A stretch of DNA of 64,000 bases from G963662605 sp963667005. Its GTDB lineage: Bacteria; Bacteroidota; Ignavibacteria; Ignavibacteriales; Ignavibacteriaceae. Shown here piece after piece: positions 26,299 to 34,277 of the stretch. The notes below the pieces were generated by a model, which saw only the letters and a list, made by a program, of their open reading frames with translations, did not search any database and had not been told where the DNA came from. The stretch lies in contig OY762937.1 of NCBI GenBank assembly GCA_963667005.1, forward strand, positions 3,782,001-3,846,000, given 5' to 3'. A program made the translations under genes and the position numbers. Positions within the stretch are counted from its first letter, which is position 1. Every line of letters begins with the position of its first letter.

Positions 26299-27282
26299 TT
26301 ACGGAACTTCAATAGTGTTTAAGATTTCCTGAATGATGTTTTCCGTTGTCATTTCTTCAGCTTCCGCTTCGTAAGACAGAGCTATACGGTGACGCAACAC
26401 ATCAAATGCGATGGTGCGTACGTCTTCCGGAATAACATATCCTCTTCTTCTGATAAACGCCAATGCGCGGGCTGCCAATCCGAGGTTAATCGTAGCACGC
26501 GGTGAAGCGCCATAGGTAATAAGATTTTCCAACTTGCCTAATTTGTACTCTTTAGGATTACGGGTCGCGAATACGATATCAAGAATATATCTTTCTATCT
26601 TTTCATCAACGTAAATTTCCTGAATGAGTTCGCGCCCTTTAAGGATATCACTCGGAGAAATAACCGGATTAATTGCAATGCCTTCAGGCGACATATTCTG
26701 ACGCATGATTTTCAATTCTTCTTCACGCGAAGGATAACCGATTTTCACTTTCAGCATGAAACGGTCAACCTGAGCTTCGGGAAGCGGATAAGTACCTTCC
26801 TGTTCAATAGGGTTTTGTGTCGCAAGAACCAGGAATGGCTCTTGAAGTTTGAAGGTTTGATCTCCGATTGTAATCTGGCGTTCCTGCATTGCCTCAAGCA
26901 AAGCGCTCTGCACTTTGGCAGGGGCACGGTTGATTTCATCAGCGAGAATGAAATTTGAGAAGATCGGACCTTTCTTAATAAGAAAGTTTCCGTCTTTCTG
27001 ATTATAAATTTGTGTACCGATCAAATCTGCAGGAAGCAGATCAGGAGTGAATTGAATTCTTCTAAACTCAGCCTTCATCGCAGCCGAAAGTGATTTGATC
27101 GCAAGGGTCTTTGCCAATCCCGGCACACCTTCCAAAAGCACATGGCCGTTTCCGAGCAGTCCGATTACCAGGCGCTCGACCATCATTTTTTGACCGACAA
27201 TAGTCTTGCTGATTTCGGTCATCAGCAGGTCAATAAAAGCTGATTCGTTCTTTATTTTTTCATTTAAGGCACTAATATCCAC
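26299..27282 (-). CDS. MoxR family AAA+ ATPase
   Basis: 327 residues from a GTG at 27282, chosen because GAGGT is eight bases upstream; the TTG 17 codons earlier has no such site. Walker A LLEGVPGLAKT, Walker B ILADEINRAP, sensor 1 LATQNPIEQEGTYPLPEAQ and arginine finger DRFMLK are intact. MoxR ATPases act as chaperone-like regulators of vWA proteins, here BatA/BatB. First gene of the eight-gene minus-strand bat operon; the terminator of efp lies just upstream. Confidence 0.92.
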   Translation of the reverse strand: MDISALNEKIKNESAFIDLLMTEISKTIVGQKMMVERLVIGLLGNGHVLLEGVPGLAKTLAIKSLSAAMKAEFRRIQFTPDLLPADLIGTQIYNQKDGNFLIKKGPIFSNFILADEINRAPAKVQSALLEAMQERQITIGDQTFKLQEPFLVLATQNPIEQEGTYPLPEAQVDRFMLKVKIGYPSREEELKIMRQNMSPEGIAINPVISPSDILKGRELIQEIYVDEKIERYILDIVFATRNPKEYKLGKLENLITYGASPRATINLGLAARALAFIRRRGYVIPEDVRTIAFDVLRHRIALSYEAEAEEMTTENIIQEILNTIEVP

Positions 27283-27365
27283 GTTATATACCTCGTTATT
27301 GTTAAACTGTTGGAATCTTTTGTTTAGACGCAAAAACGCGACAAAAGGTTGCGGGAAAAATTAAA

Positions 27366-27391
27366 AAAGCCGTCCCGAATGGGACGGCTTT
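27366..27391 (-). terminator. Intrinsic terminator of efp
   Basis: A perfect 11-bp stem (AAAGCCGTCCC / GGGACGGCTTT) with a 4-base loop, followed on the minus strand by TTTTTTAATTTTT. It separates efp from moxR. Confidence 0.9.
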
Positions 27392-27407
27392 CATGCAAAA
27401 CCCTAAA

Positions 27408-27968
27408 TTACTTTACGCGTTCTACGTAATCCCCGGTACGGGTATCAATTTTCAATTTTGTACCAATGTTGACGAACAACGGCACCATAACGGTGGCTCC
27501 TGTTTCAACCGTAGCCGGTTTTAACGTGTTGGAAACAGTATCACCCTTGAGACCCGGTTCGGTCATGGTGACTTCCAGAACCACAAATACGGGCATTTCA
27601 ACTGCGATGATCTGTGTACCGTCAAAAAGAATGTCAATGTTGGTGTTTTCTTTAAGGAATTTCTCGCCTTCGCCGATAACTTCCGGAGCTAAATTAAACT
27701 GGTCGTAGGTTTCAGTATCCATAACGACAAAATCAGCGCCTTCACGATATAAATACTGGCAAGTTTTTCTTTCAACGCGGATCTGATCAATGCTCTCACC
27801 TGCGCGGAATCTGTTCTCGATAACTTTGCCGGATTTTAAACTCTTTAATTTTGCTCTTACAAATGCACGCCAGTTACCCGGGTTAACGTGTTGAAATTCA
27901 ACGAGTGTCCATAATTCATTATTCCAACGGATAACCATACCCGGACGAAAATCAGCGGTTGATGCCAT
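27408..27968 (-). CDS. efp: Translation elongation factor P, with Asn at the loop tip
   Basis: 186 residues, normal length, three beta-barrel domains ending in GTKLKIDTRTGDYVERVK. EF-P enters the ribosomal E site and rescues stalling at polyproline. The domain-I loop that is usually PGKG (Lys modified by EpmA/B) or carries a rhamnosylated Arg reads HVNPGNWRAF, so the tip residue is Asn34-equivalent with Trp next to it. None of EpmA, EpmB or EarP is encoded in the window. It is monocistronic, with its own promoter-like element and terminator. Confidence 0.93.
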   Translation of the reverse strand: MASTADFRPGMVIRWNNELWTLVEFQHVNPGNWRAFVRAKLKSLKSGKVIENRFRAGESIDQIRVERKTCQYLYREGADFVVMDTETYDQFNLAPEVIGEGEKFLKENTNIDILFDGTQIIAVEMPVFVVLEVTMTEPGLKGDTVSNTLKPATVETGATVMVPLFVNIGTKLKIDTRTGDYVERVK

Positions 27969-28005
27969 ATACCTATATTCCTTTAAACCATAACTAAATT
28001 ATTAT

Positions 28006-28035
28006 AAAACATAAATTTACGGAAATTCTGACAAA
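28006..28035 (-). promoter_or_regulatory. Candidate Bacteroidota-type promoter of efp
   Basis: TTTG, 18 bases, then TATGTTTT on the minus strand, close to TTTG-N19-TAnnTTTG. It is 38 bases before the efp start. Confidence 0.5.
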
Positions 28036-28188
28036 ATGGGAAACAATTGGCGTGCAAATCAGAGGTATTTGCCCTGAATTGTGTGTGTTTTTGACTTAAA
28101 CTGGTCTTTTATGGCTAATCGTTGCATAGAACAAAAGATATATTTAATTTATATAACACCTTATTACTAATCTCGCGGGAGATAATTT

Positions 28189-29352
28189 ATGAGTCATGTA
28201 ATGCGATTTTTTCTTCTTCTTTTTCTATTTACTGCAGCTGCATCTCTTAATTCATGTACGACTACATCTACCGAACCTGAATCCACTAGCGATAACTCTT
28301 TATTTTCAATTAGCGTTAAAGATGGCAACGGACAGCCTGTAAAGAATTTAAAAATAAACGTGTGGAATTACTTTCCACTGTCAGCTCGTAAGGCAAATTT
28401 TCAAATGAAAGTCCAGCAGGTCATGGCCTCGAATCGTGTGGACTATCAGCTACCAGAACGGTCATTTGTCACTATAGCTTTATATAATTTAGATGGCAAA
28501 TTAAGTAAAGAGCTTATCCACGATACTTTGAATCCCGGCTATTATAGTATCCTAAACAATTTTGAAGATGGACACTTTAACGAACGTGTTCATAAATGCC
28601 TAATGACTGCAACAGCTATTTCTTCCGGTATAATTCTCAGAGATTCAACATATTTGGTATACTGGGCTCCCGACAGTAACGCAGGTTATCTTGGGTTTAC
28701 GTCGGATAAAGGAGAATTTTCATCTAATGATAGCTTGGCTTTTCCGCATTTGTTTAATTTGCCTGCTTTTAATAAGACTTCCGAAAATGGACCAACTTCA
28801 ATTGGAACCTTTACTTTATCAGATTCCATTGTAATTACCGTGACAGATACGCTTACCGGCAAATACATGCAGTTAACAAAAAGAATGACCGCTGGGACAA
28901 AGAGCAACCACTTTGGAATCGTCTGGGCACCAACTTTGTCGAAAAATGGCTCATCTGTCCAAAACAACTTATACAAAAGAGCAATTAACGAGAAGTCAAT
29001 AATGAATCCCCGTGACGCAGACTTGACGTCTTTTGCCTGTTCCACAAATAATAGAGATATAGAGCTTACCTGGGCAACAGCCACCGAGCATGATATGTAT
29101 CGGTTCAACGTTCAACGATCTACAGATCAGACAAATTTTAGCACAATTGGATATGTTCAAGCATCTGGAAATAGCAACTCACCCAAACCGTACTCATATA
29201 TTGATAAGAATTTGACCGTGGGGAAATTTTATTATCGTTTGCAGCTGGTTAATAATGATGGGAGTTCCAGCTTTTCACTACAAGTGACAAGCACAATTGC
29301 GATGCCTTCATCAACTAAACTAAGTAATTGTTACCCTAATCCTTATAATTAG
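28189..29352 (+). CDS. Lipoprotein ending abruptly at a truncated T9SS sorting domain
   Basis: 387 residues. A signal peptide with a possible lipobox (ASLNSC, Cys23) is followed by a Ser/Thr-rich linker and a ~240-residue beta-rich region of no recognised family. A fibronectin-like domain (~280-370: IELTWATATEHDMYRFNVQRS, YYRLQLVNNDGSSSFS) follows. The last residues, LSNCYPNPYN, are the first strand of a T9SS type A sorting domain, which then stops; ~70 residues are missing and none of the other frames downstream restores them. So the 3' end appears deleted. The start ATG follows GGGAG by eight bases. Confidence 0.65.
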   Translation: MSHVMRFFLLLFLFTAAASLNSCTTTSTEPESTSDNSLFSISVKDGNGQPVKNLKINVWNYFPLSARKANFQMKVQQVMASNRVDYQLPERSFVTIALYNLDGKLSKELIHDTLNPGYYSILNNFEDGHFNERVHKCLMTATAISSGIILRDSTYLVYWAPDSNAGYLGFTSDKGEFSSNDSLAFPHLFNLPAFNKTSENGPTSIGTFTLSDSIVITVTDTLTGKYMQLTKRMTAGTKSNHFGIVWAPTLSKNGSSVQNNLYKRAINEKSIMNPRDADLTSFACSTNNRDIELTWATATEHDMYRFNVQRSTDQTNFSTIGYVQASGNSNSPKPYSYIDKNLTVGKFYYRLQLVNNDGSSSFSLQVTSTIAMPSSTKLSNCYPNPYN

Positions 29353-29417
29353 GCTATTGTTTCATCTTCATGCAGGTAACATAGCTTACGAGACACTAGC
29401 ATCAATCTAGGGTTTTG

Positions 29418-29527
29418 CTATATTATGGTCTTTAGGATAATTTCTTTGAGTTGCAAGCAAAGATTATGACTCAAGCGCGCACACAACAGAGAACATTCTG
29501 GATCAAACGTTGTGCAGAATGTTTCAA
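29418..29527 (+). pseudogene. Decayed duplicate of the 5' end of the AlaX-like gene
   Basis: 110 bases align to 30962-31072 (upstream region plus the first ~25 codons of the intact AlaX-like gene) with roughly 20 differences and one single-base gap. Shared blocks include CTATATTA, TTTGAGTT, AGCAAAGATTA, ACATTCT, ATCAAAC and TGTGCAGAATGTTTCAA. The start codon is lost (TTATGAG in the intact copy reads TTGCAAG). It is a non-functional direct-repeat remnant on the far side of the GT39 gene. Confidence 0.75.
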
Positions 29528-29595
29528 TTTTGTAGTGTCATTCCGCCATGATGGATTACGGAATAATATACTACTCCGGGTTTTCTTGACAAACG

Positions 29596-30861
29596 CTATT
29601 GAGTCGACTCCGAGGCGTGTTTTTTCAAAAAGTAGTGGATCGTGATTGAGGAGAATAGTAAAAAAAATGCCATAATCGGATAATGGAAACGGTCAATACC
29701 GAAAAATGGCATATACATCACAAGAAAAAAAACAATGACTGCTGTCGCAAATTTATACTCTCTGAAGATTTTCTTTCTCTCCAACCAAATACCGCAAATA
29801 CTTAAAAACATGATTATAGTATAAAAACCCTGCGACAGAAGTGCATATAGCTTCAAAAATTGGACTTTGTGCCAGGCCGTCTTGTCAACACCATGGAAGT
29901 TCGCAGCGACACCGTCATAGTCTGTTATGAAAATGTGCCAAACTTTGAGCGGCATCATCGCGACGGTTTTGACCGGATGCTGAAGAATATATCGCACCGC
30001 ATATTCTTTTGAAAGTTTACCTTCGATATATTCATTATGCGGGTCGCCGCCTATTAGAGCCAGCGTGGCACTATTATACTTATAAGTCCCGTTTGCATAC
30101 GGATTATTTCCAATCAGCAAGTTAACTCCAACGTTTGATGAATCGAAGAAAACCTCCTTGTAAATATTGTAATTCCTGTAAGACCATAAAATCATGATAA
30201 TACACACCGGTGTGTATACCAAAATGAGACTCAAAAACCTATTTCTTTGCAATTTGTAAATGAGAATTACTAAAAACGGAAAGAAAAGGACAATCGGTTT
30301 AATCATTATCGCAGCAGCAAACAATATGCCTGATAGAATTAAGCGGAGTCGTTCATGCCGGGTTTCGACCAGCATAAAATAGATAGCACAAAAATAAAAG
30401 AATACGAAGGTAATTTCACTTGCAAAAATAGAACAGTAGGCTAATTGATTAGGATAAAGCGCTAACAATAATGCACTCAAACGTGAGATTTCTTCGGATC
30501 CGCTAACCCATAGAGAAATCCTGTAGAACACATAAACAGTCAGTGTTGCGAGCAGCACATTGATTAATTTCGCCAGGAAAAACGAATTATGAAAAAGATA
30601 AAATATTGCTCCGAGAAATGCGGGATATCCCACCGGCCAGTATGCCGTTGGGGCACCGTTCATAACGTACCCTTCCCCGGAAGCGATGGAAAGAGCTCTT
30701 TGAGAATACCAGAGATAATCACTGGTTTGTCCGACGTCAAATACCAAAATCCAAAGAACTCTTACTAAAAAAGCAGCACCCAAAACAACGTGCAAATAGT
30801 ACTTTTTTGATATTGCATGCAGCAACCGAGAGGAAATATTCGACAACAAGGGAGTGTTCAT
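29596..30861 (-). CDS. GT39-type membrane glycosyltransferase (PMT/ArnT-like)
   Basis: 421 residues, ~9-11 membrane helices. After the first helix a periplasmic loop carries DVGQTSDYLWY and later GYVMNGAPTAYWPVGYPAFL, the pattern of dolichyl/undecaprenyl-phosphate-sugar transferases (PMT_2). The Asp in the first loop is the likely catalytic residue. It would move a lipid-linked sugar onto a protein, lipid A or glycan outside the inner membrane. It is transcribed opposite to its neighbours and bracketed by copies of the AlaX 5' region, so it may have been inserted here. Confidence 0.75.
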   Translation of the reverse strand: MNTPLLSNISSRLLHAISKKYYLHVVLGAAFLVRVLWILVFDVGQTSDYLWYSQRALSIASGEGYVMNGAPTAYWPVGYPAFLGAIFYLFHNSFFLAKLINVLLATLTVYVFYRISLWVSGSEEISRLSALLLALYPNQLAYCSIFASEITFVFFYFCAIYFMLVETRHERLRLILSGILFAAAIMIKPIVLFFPFLVILIYKLQRNRFLSLILVYTPVCIIMILWSYRNYNIYKEVFFDSSNVGVNLLIGNNPYANGTYKYNSATLALIGGDPHNEYIEGKLSKEYAVRYILQHPVKTVAMMPLKVWHIFITDYDGVAANFHGVDKTAWHKVQFLKLYALLSQGFYTIIMFLSICGIWLERKKIFREYKFATAVIVFFLVMYMPFFGIDRFHYPIMAFFLLFSSITIHYFLKKHASESTQ

Positions 30862-30997
30862 CCCACCCTAAATAAAAATTACGTAAGAAAATTATATTTC
30901 ACCAACAAGATAGTAAAAACAACGCCATTTTTACAAAGGCTGGCATCATATCTGAAATTTTCTATATTACGGTTTTTAGAATAATTAAATTTGAGTT

Positions 30998-31441
30998 ATG
31001 AGCAAAGATTACGACCCGAGAATGCACACTGCCGAGCACATTCTTAATCAAACAATGTGCAGAATGTTTCAAACCGGCAGAGCGTTCAGTGCGCATATTG
31101 AAAAGAAGAAGTCCAAATGCGACTATCACTTCACAAGAAACCTTACGGAAGAAGAGATTGGCGGTTTGGAAAAGAATATTAACGAAGTGATTAAAGCAAA
31201 TATGCCTGTCACAGCAGAATTTATGCCGCGTTCAGAAGCTGAAAAAATTTTCAACTTAGGCAGATTGCCGGACGATGCGGGCGATCCGTTGCGCATTATC
31301 AGGGTTGGTGAGTATGATGCTTGTCCATGTATAGGCCCACATGTCGCGGCCTCGGGAGAAATCGGCGGATTTAAGGTGATATCATCATCTTTTGAAAATG
31401 AGGTGTTGAGACTCCGGTGGAAATTGGTTGAGGGTGTATAA
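30998..31441 (+). CDS. Alanyl-tRNA editing protein, AlaX-like
   Basis: 147 residues, a stand-alone editing domain of the AlaRS/ThrRS second-additional-domain family. Zinc ligands are visible as HTAEH (residues 8-12; H-x3-H) and CIGPH (C-x3-H near 110), with GEIGGFKV following. It would hydrolyse mischarged tRNA-Ala (Ser- or Gly-tRNA). It may instead be a threonyl-type editing relic, since the protein is short. The upstream ~110 bases are partly duplicated at 29418-29527. Confidence 0.8.
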   Translation: MSKDYDPRMHTAEHILNQTMCRMFQTGRAFSAHIEKKKSKCDYHFTRNLTEEEIGGLEKNINEVIKANMPVTAEFMPRSEAEKIFNLGRLPDDAGDPLRIIRVGEYDACPCIGPHVAASGEIGGFKVISSSFENEVLRLRWKLVEGV

Positions 31442-31804
31442 GGTTCTGCTAAACAGATAAGTTCAAATATCCCTTATACTTAGTCTGTCACAATTTATAT
31501 ATGCAAGTTGTTTAAGGAAAACCCCCTCATCACCCCCGCCTGACTGACGTAGTCGGGCAGGTAATCTCTTCTCCTCCGCAGGATTCTGCGAACAGAGGGA
31601 GAAGAGGAATAGAAGACCAGGGACAAATAAAACATAGCTTTCTACTTCCCTCTCCCCTTGGGAGAGGGACTGAGGGTGAGGGGTTTGATGTGCGCATTCC
31701 TTAATCCACCAGTTATAATTCGGTGAAACGCAGGGGTGGTTGAGATATTCGCCTTAATTCGCTAACTTGAAGTTCAATTAATCAAAATTTAGAGCATTTT
31801 CGAA
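31442..31804. other. Intergenic region holding a palindromic repeat
   Basis: 363 bases between the AlaX-like and SpoIID genes. About half is the repeat at 31518-31686; the remainder is AT-rich with no gene, RNA or clear promoter that I can see. Confidence 0.6.
31518..31686. repeat. Palindromic intergenic repeat with CTCACCC/GGGTGAG ends
   Basis: Outer ends AAAACCCCCTCATCACCC and GGGTGAGGGGTTT are inverted repeats. A perfect 9-bp hairpin CCCTCTCCC-CTT-GGGAGAGGG lies just inside the right end (31648-31668), and a second hairpin around CCTGACTGACGTAGTCGGG lies inside the left. It shares its design with the element at 8647-8750. Confidence 0.65.
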
Positions 31805-33064
31805 ATGGATCCGATTCCTTTTATTCATGTTGGCATTGTGCGCGCAAAAAAAATCACCTTCGTGCTGTTCGGTGATTTTTCATCGTCGCTGACACAAAAA
31901 TCGGTAAATGGAATCTGTCAGGCGGAGCTAAAAAACGGCAAGATCATTTGTAACATCTCCGGCCAAAAAATCGAATCCTCAAAAGAACTTTACTTCTCCC
32001 CTTCAATACCCCACTCAGAATATTTTTCCATAAAAGACGTTATCATCGGCTCTGAATTTCACTGGGAACGCAAAGAAAAACAAAGTTTTCGCGGTTCTCT
32101 CAAAATAATTATTGATAACGACGCACTGTGGGCTATAAATATCGTATCGGTCGAAGATTATTTGCAAAGCGTGATCTCATCGGAGATGAGTCCCAAAAGC
32201 AATATACACTTACTCAAGGCTCATGCGGTAATATCCAGAAGCTGGCTGCTCGCGCAAATCGAGCGTAAGAAAAATTCACATGGTGAAGCGAGCACAATAG
32301 GCTTAGAGACGGAAGAAGAAATCAGCAAATGGTACGGCCGTGAAGACCATACACTATTCGATGTTTGTGCCGATGACCATTGCCAGCGGTATCAGGGCAT
32401 TACAAAAATCCATACTGATACAGCCATGCAAGCCGTCGGTGAAACTTACGGATTGGTGATTGAAAGTAACGGGAAAATTTGCGATGCGCGTTTCTCCAAA
32501 TCATGTGGCGGCATAACAGAAGCATACGAAAATGTTTGGGATAATCAGCATTTTGACTATCTCTCCTCGGTCAGCGATTACAAGTTTCCGCAGGATGATT
32601 TTAATCTTGACTTGAAAGTTGAAAAGAACGCTGAAGCATGGATCAAAGGGTGGCCTCATGCATTTTGCAATACCAATGATAAAAAAATCCTTGAACAGAT
32701 TCTCCTTGAATTCGACCAGGAAACCAAGGATTTTTACCGCTGGAGTATCAGCTATACTCAGGAGGATCTCGCTAAATTGATACTAAAAAAATCCGGCTAT
32801 GATTTTGGAAGTATTGTTGATTTGATACCACTTGAGCGTGGTGACAGCGGACGATTGATCCGGTTGAAAATAGTCGGCACCAAAAAAGAATTTATTGTCG
32901 GCAAGGAACTTGAAATACGTAGAATTTTATCCAAATCTCATCTTTACAGCAGCGCATTTATCGTTGAAAAACGTGAGATAAAAGACAACATCCCCGGCAG
33001 ATTTATCATTCGAGGAGCGGGCTGGGGCACGGAGTCGGTCTTTGCCAAATTGGGGCGGCAGTGA
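31805..33064 (+). CDS. SpoIID/LytB domain protein, frameshifted near its 3' end
   Basis: 419 residues as read. SpoIID core: VEDYLQSVISSEMSPKSNIHLLKAHAVISRSW (~115-145, the catalytic Glu lies in SSEM), FSKSCGGITEAYENVW (~225). SpoIID-type proteins are amidases or lytic transglycosylases acting on peptidoglycan stems and glycan chains. The final 12 residues after RGAGWG are foreign to the family: shifting frame by one base at 33026-33028 continues as HGVGLCQIGA and the expected C-terminus to 33141. With one more G in the GGGG run the protein would be 445 residues. No clear signal peptide is visible at the N-terminus. Confidence 0.82.
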   Translation: MDPIPFIHVGIVRAKKITFVLFGDFSSSLTQKSVNGICQAELKNGKIICNISGQKIESSKELYFSPSIPHSEYFSIKDVIIGSEFHWERKEKQSFRGSLKIIIDNDALWAINIVSVEDYLQSVISSEMSPKSNIHLLKAHAVISRSWLLAQIERKKNSHGEASTIGLETEEEISKWYGREDHTLFDVCADDHCQRYQGITKIHTDTAMQAVGETYGLVIESNGKICDARFSKSCGGITEAYENVWDNQHFDYLSSVSDYKFPQDDFNLDLKVEKNAEAWIKGWPHAFCNTNDKKILEQILLEFDQETKDFYRWSISYTQEDLAKLILKKSGYDFGSIVDLIPLERGDSGRLIRLKIVGTKKEFIVGKELEIRRILSKSHLYSSAFIVEKREIKDNIPGRFIIRGAGWGTESVFAKLGRQ

Positions 33065-33141
33065 TGGCTGAAAAAGGTTACTTCTTTGATGAGATACTTA
33101 TTCATTATTACAAAGACGCTCAAATCACTAAAGTTTATTAA
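33028..33141 (+). pseudogene. Detached C-terminal 37 codons of the SpoIID protein (+1 base needed)
   Basis: From CAC at 33028 this frame reads HGVGLCQIGAAV, then MAEKGYFFDEILIHYYKD and AQITKVY to TAA at 33141. GAGWGHGVGLCQIGA and HYYKG-like endings are the conserved end of SpoIID/LytB proteins. The frame has an ATG at 33064 overlapping the upstream stop (TGATG), so a 25-residue peptide could be made by coupling, but homology says it is the missing tail. Confidence 0.85.
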
Positions 33142-33155
33142 GTCGTTACCCTACT

Positions 33156-34277
33156 ATGAAAATCCTATACTCGTGTCTTTCGCAAAGCTGGGGCGGAATG
33201 GAAATGTTCACCATTACTGCCATTCATCAGCTAAAAAAACGCGGACATGAGGTTGAGCTCCTTTGCTATCGCAATTCACGCATACATACACAAGCCGCTG
33301 AGGAAGGTATAGTCGTACATCCCATAAAAGCTAAGGGTTATTTTCATCCTGTAGTATCGTGGCGCCTTGCACGCCTCATCAGCGAAGGTGAATTTGATTT
33401 GATTCACACGCAGGCATCAAAGGATTTATGGGTTCTTGTTCCTGCCAAAAAGCTTTCATTGACAGGTATTCCTCTGCTTATGACTAAACAGGTCGGTTCG
33501 TTTATTGTTAAAAAGGATTTCCTGCATAAGTTCATCTATCGCAACGTGAATTACGCACTTGCAATAAGTGAGGTTATCAAGCAGAATTTGCTCGATACGT
33601 GTCCACTGAAAGAGTCGCAAATTCTCCTTCTCCACAACGGCATTGATACACAAAAATTTAATCCGGCACTTTTCAACCCTGTTGAAGCACGGACAGAATT
33701 CGGATTCACGGAAAACGATGTAGTCATCGGTATGATGGCACGGTTCTCCCCCGGTAAAGGACATGAAGAGTTTTTGAAAGCCATGGCAATTCTTGAAAGG
33801 AAATATCCCGGGGTTAAAGGCTTAGTAGTCGGCGAAGCAAGCCGCGGTGAAGATGCCTACGCAAATTCTATTAAGCAGCTTGCAACAGATTTAAATCTGC
33901 GCAGCATTCTGTTTGCCGGCTTTAGAAAAGACACCGCACGCGTATTCTCAGCGATGGATATTTTTGCCTTCCCTTCGCATTCGGAAGCATTCGGTATTTC
34001 GCTGGTTGAAGCAATGTCTATGGGTGTCCCCTCGGTGTGCACAAATTCAGATGGTGTACTTGATATTACTGTTGACGGTGAAACAGGCTATCTATTTCAA
34101 AAGCAGAATGAAAAAGACTTAGCTGAGAAATTGGAAATGCTCATTGTCTCGCCTGAAAAGAGAAAACAATTTGGCGAAAATGCCAGAAAGCGTGCCGAAG
34201 CTCATTTTGATCTGGAGTATTTGACCGAGAAGGTTATCGCAATCTATAATCAGGTTACGCCGAGAAGAAAAAAGTAA
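33156..34277 (+). CDS. Glycosyltransferase family 4 protein
   Basis: 373 residues, GT-B fold. N-terminal acceptor domain SQSWGGMEMFTITAIHQLKKRGHEV; C-terminal donor domain with VIGMMARFSPGKGHEEFLKA, the SHSEAFGISLVEAMSMGVP E-x7-E motif (~270-290) and TVDGETGYLF. It transfers a nucleotide-activated sugar in the cytoplasm, probably to a lipid-linked or core oligosaccharide; the sugar cannot be assigned. Its TAA is immediately followed by the convergent stop of the next gene, with no intergenic base. Confidence 0.88.
   Translation: MKILYSCLSQSWGGMEMFTITAIHQLKKRGHEVELLCYRNSRIHTQAAEEGIVVHPIKAKGYFHPVVSWRLARLISEGEFDLIHTQASKDLWVLVPAKKLSLTGIPLLMTKQVGSFIVKKDFLHKFIYRNVNYALAISEVIKQNLLDTCPLKESQILLLHNGIDTQKFNPALFNPVEARTEFGFTENDVVIGMMARFSPGKGHEEFLKAMAILERKYPGVKGLVVGEASRGEDAYANSIKQLATDLNLRSILFAGFRKDTARVFSAMDIFAFPSHSEAFGISLVEAMSMGVPSVCTNSDGVLDITVDGETGYLFQKQNEKDLAEKLEMLIVSPEKRKQFGENARKRAEAHFDLEYLTEKVIAIYNQVTPRRKK

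Noticed and set aside
29451..29645. 64-residue frame beginning in the duplicated AlaX 5' region
   Set aside because: Runs through the decayed repeat and into the GT39 3' end in antisense; no conserved sequence.
33064..33141. 25-codon ORF as an independent small gene
   Set aside because: It matches the end of SpoIID proteins and joins the upstream gene after one base is added, so it is the detached tail.
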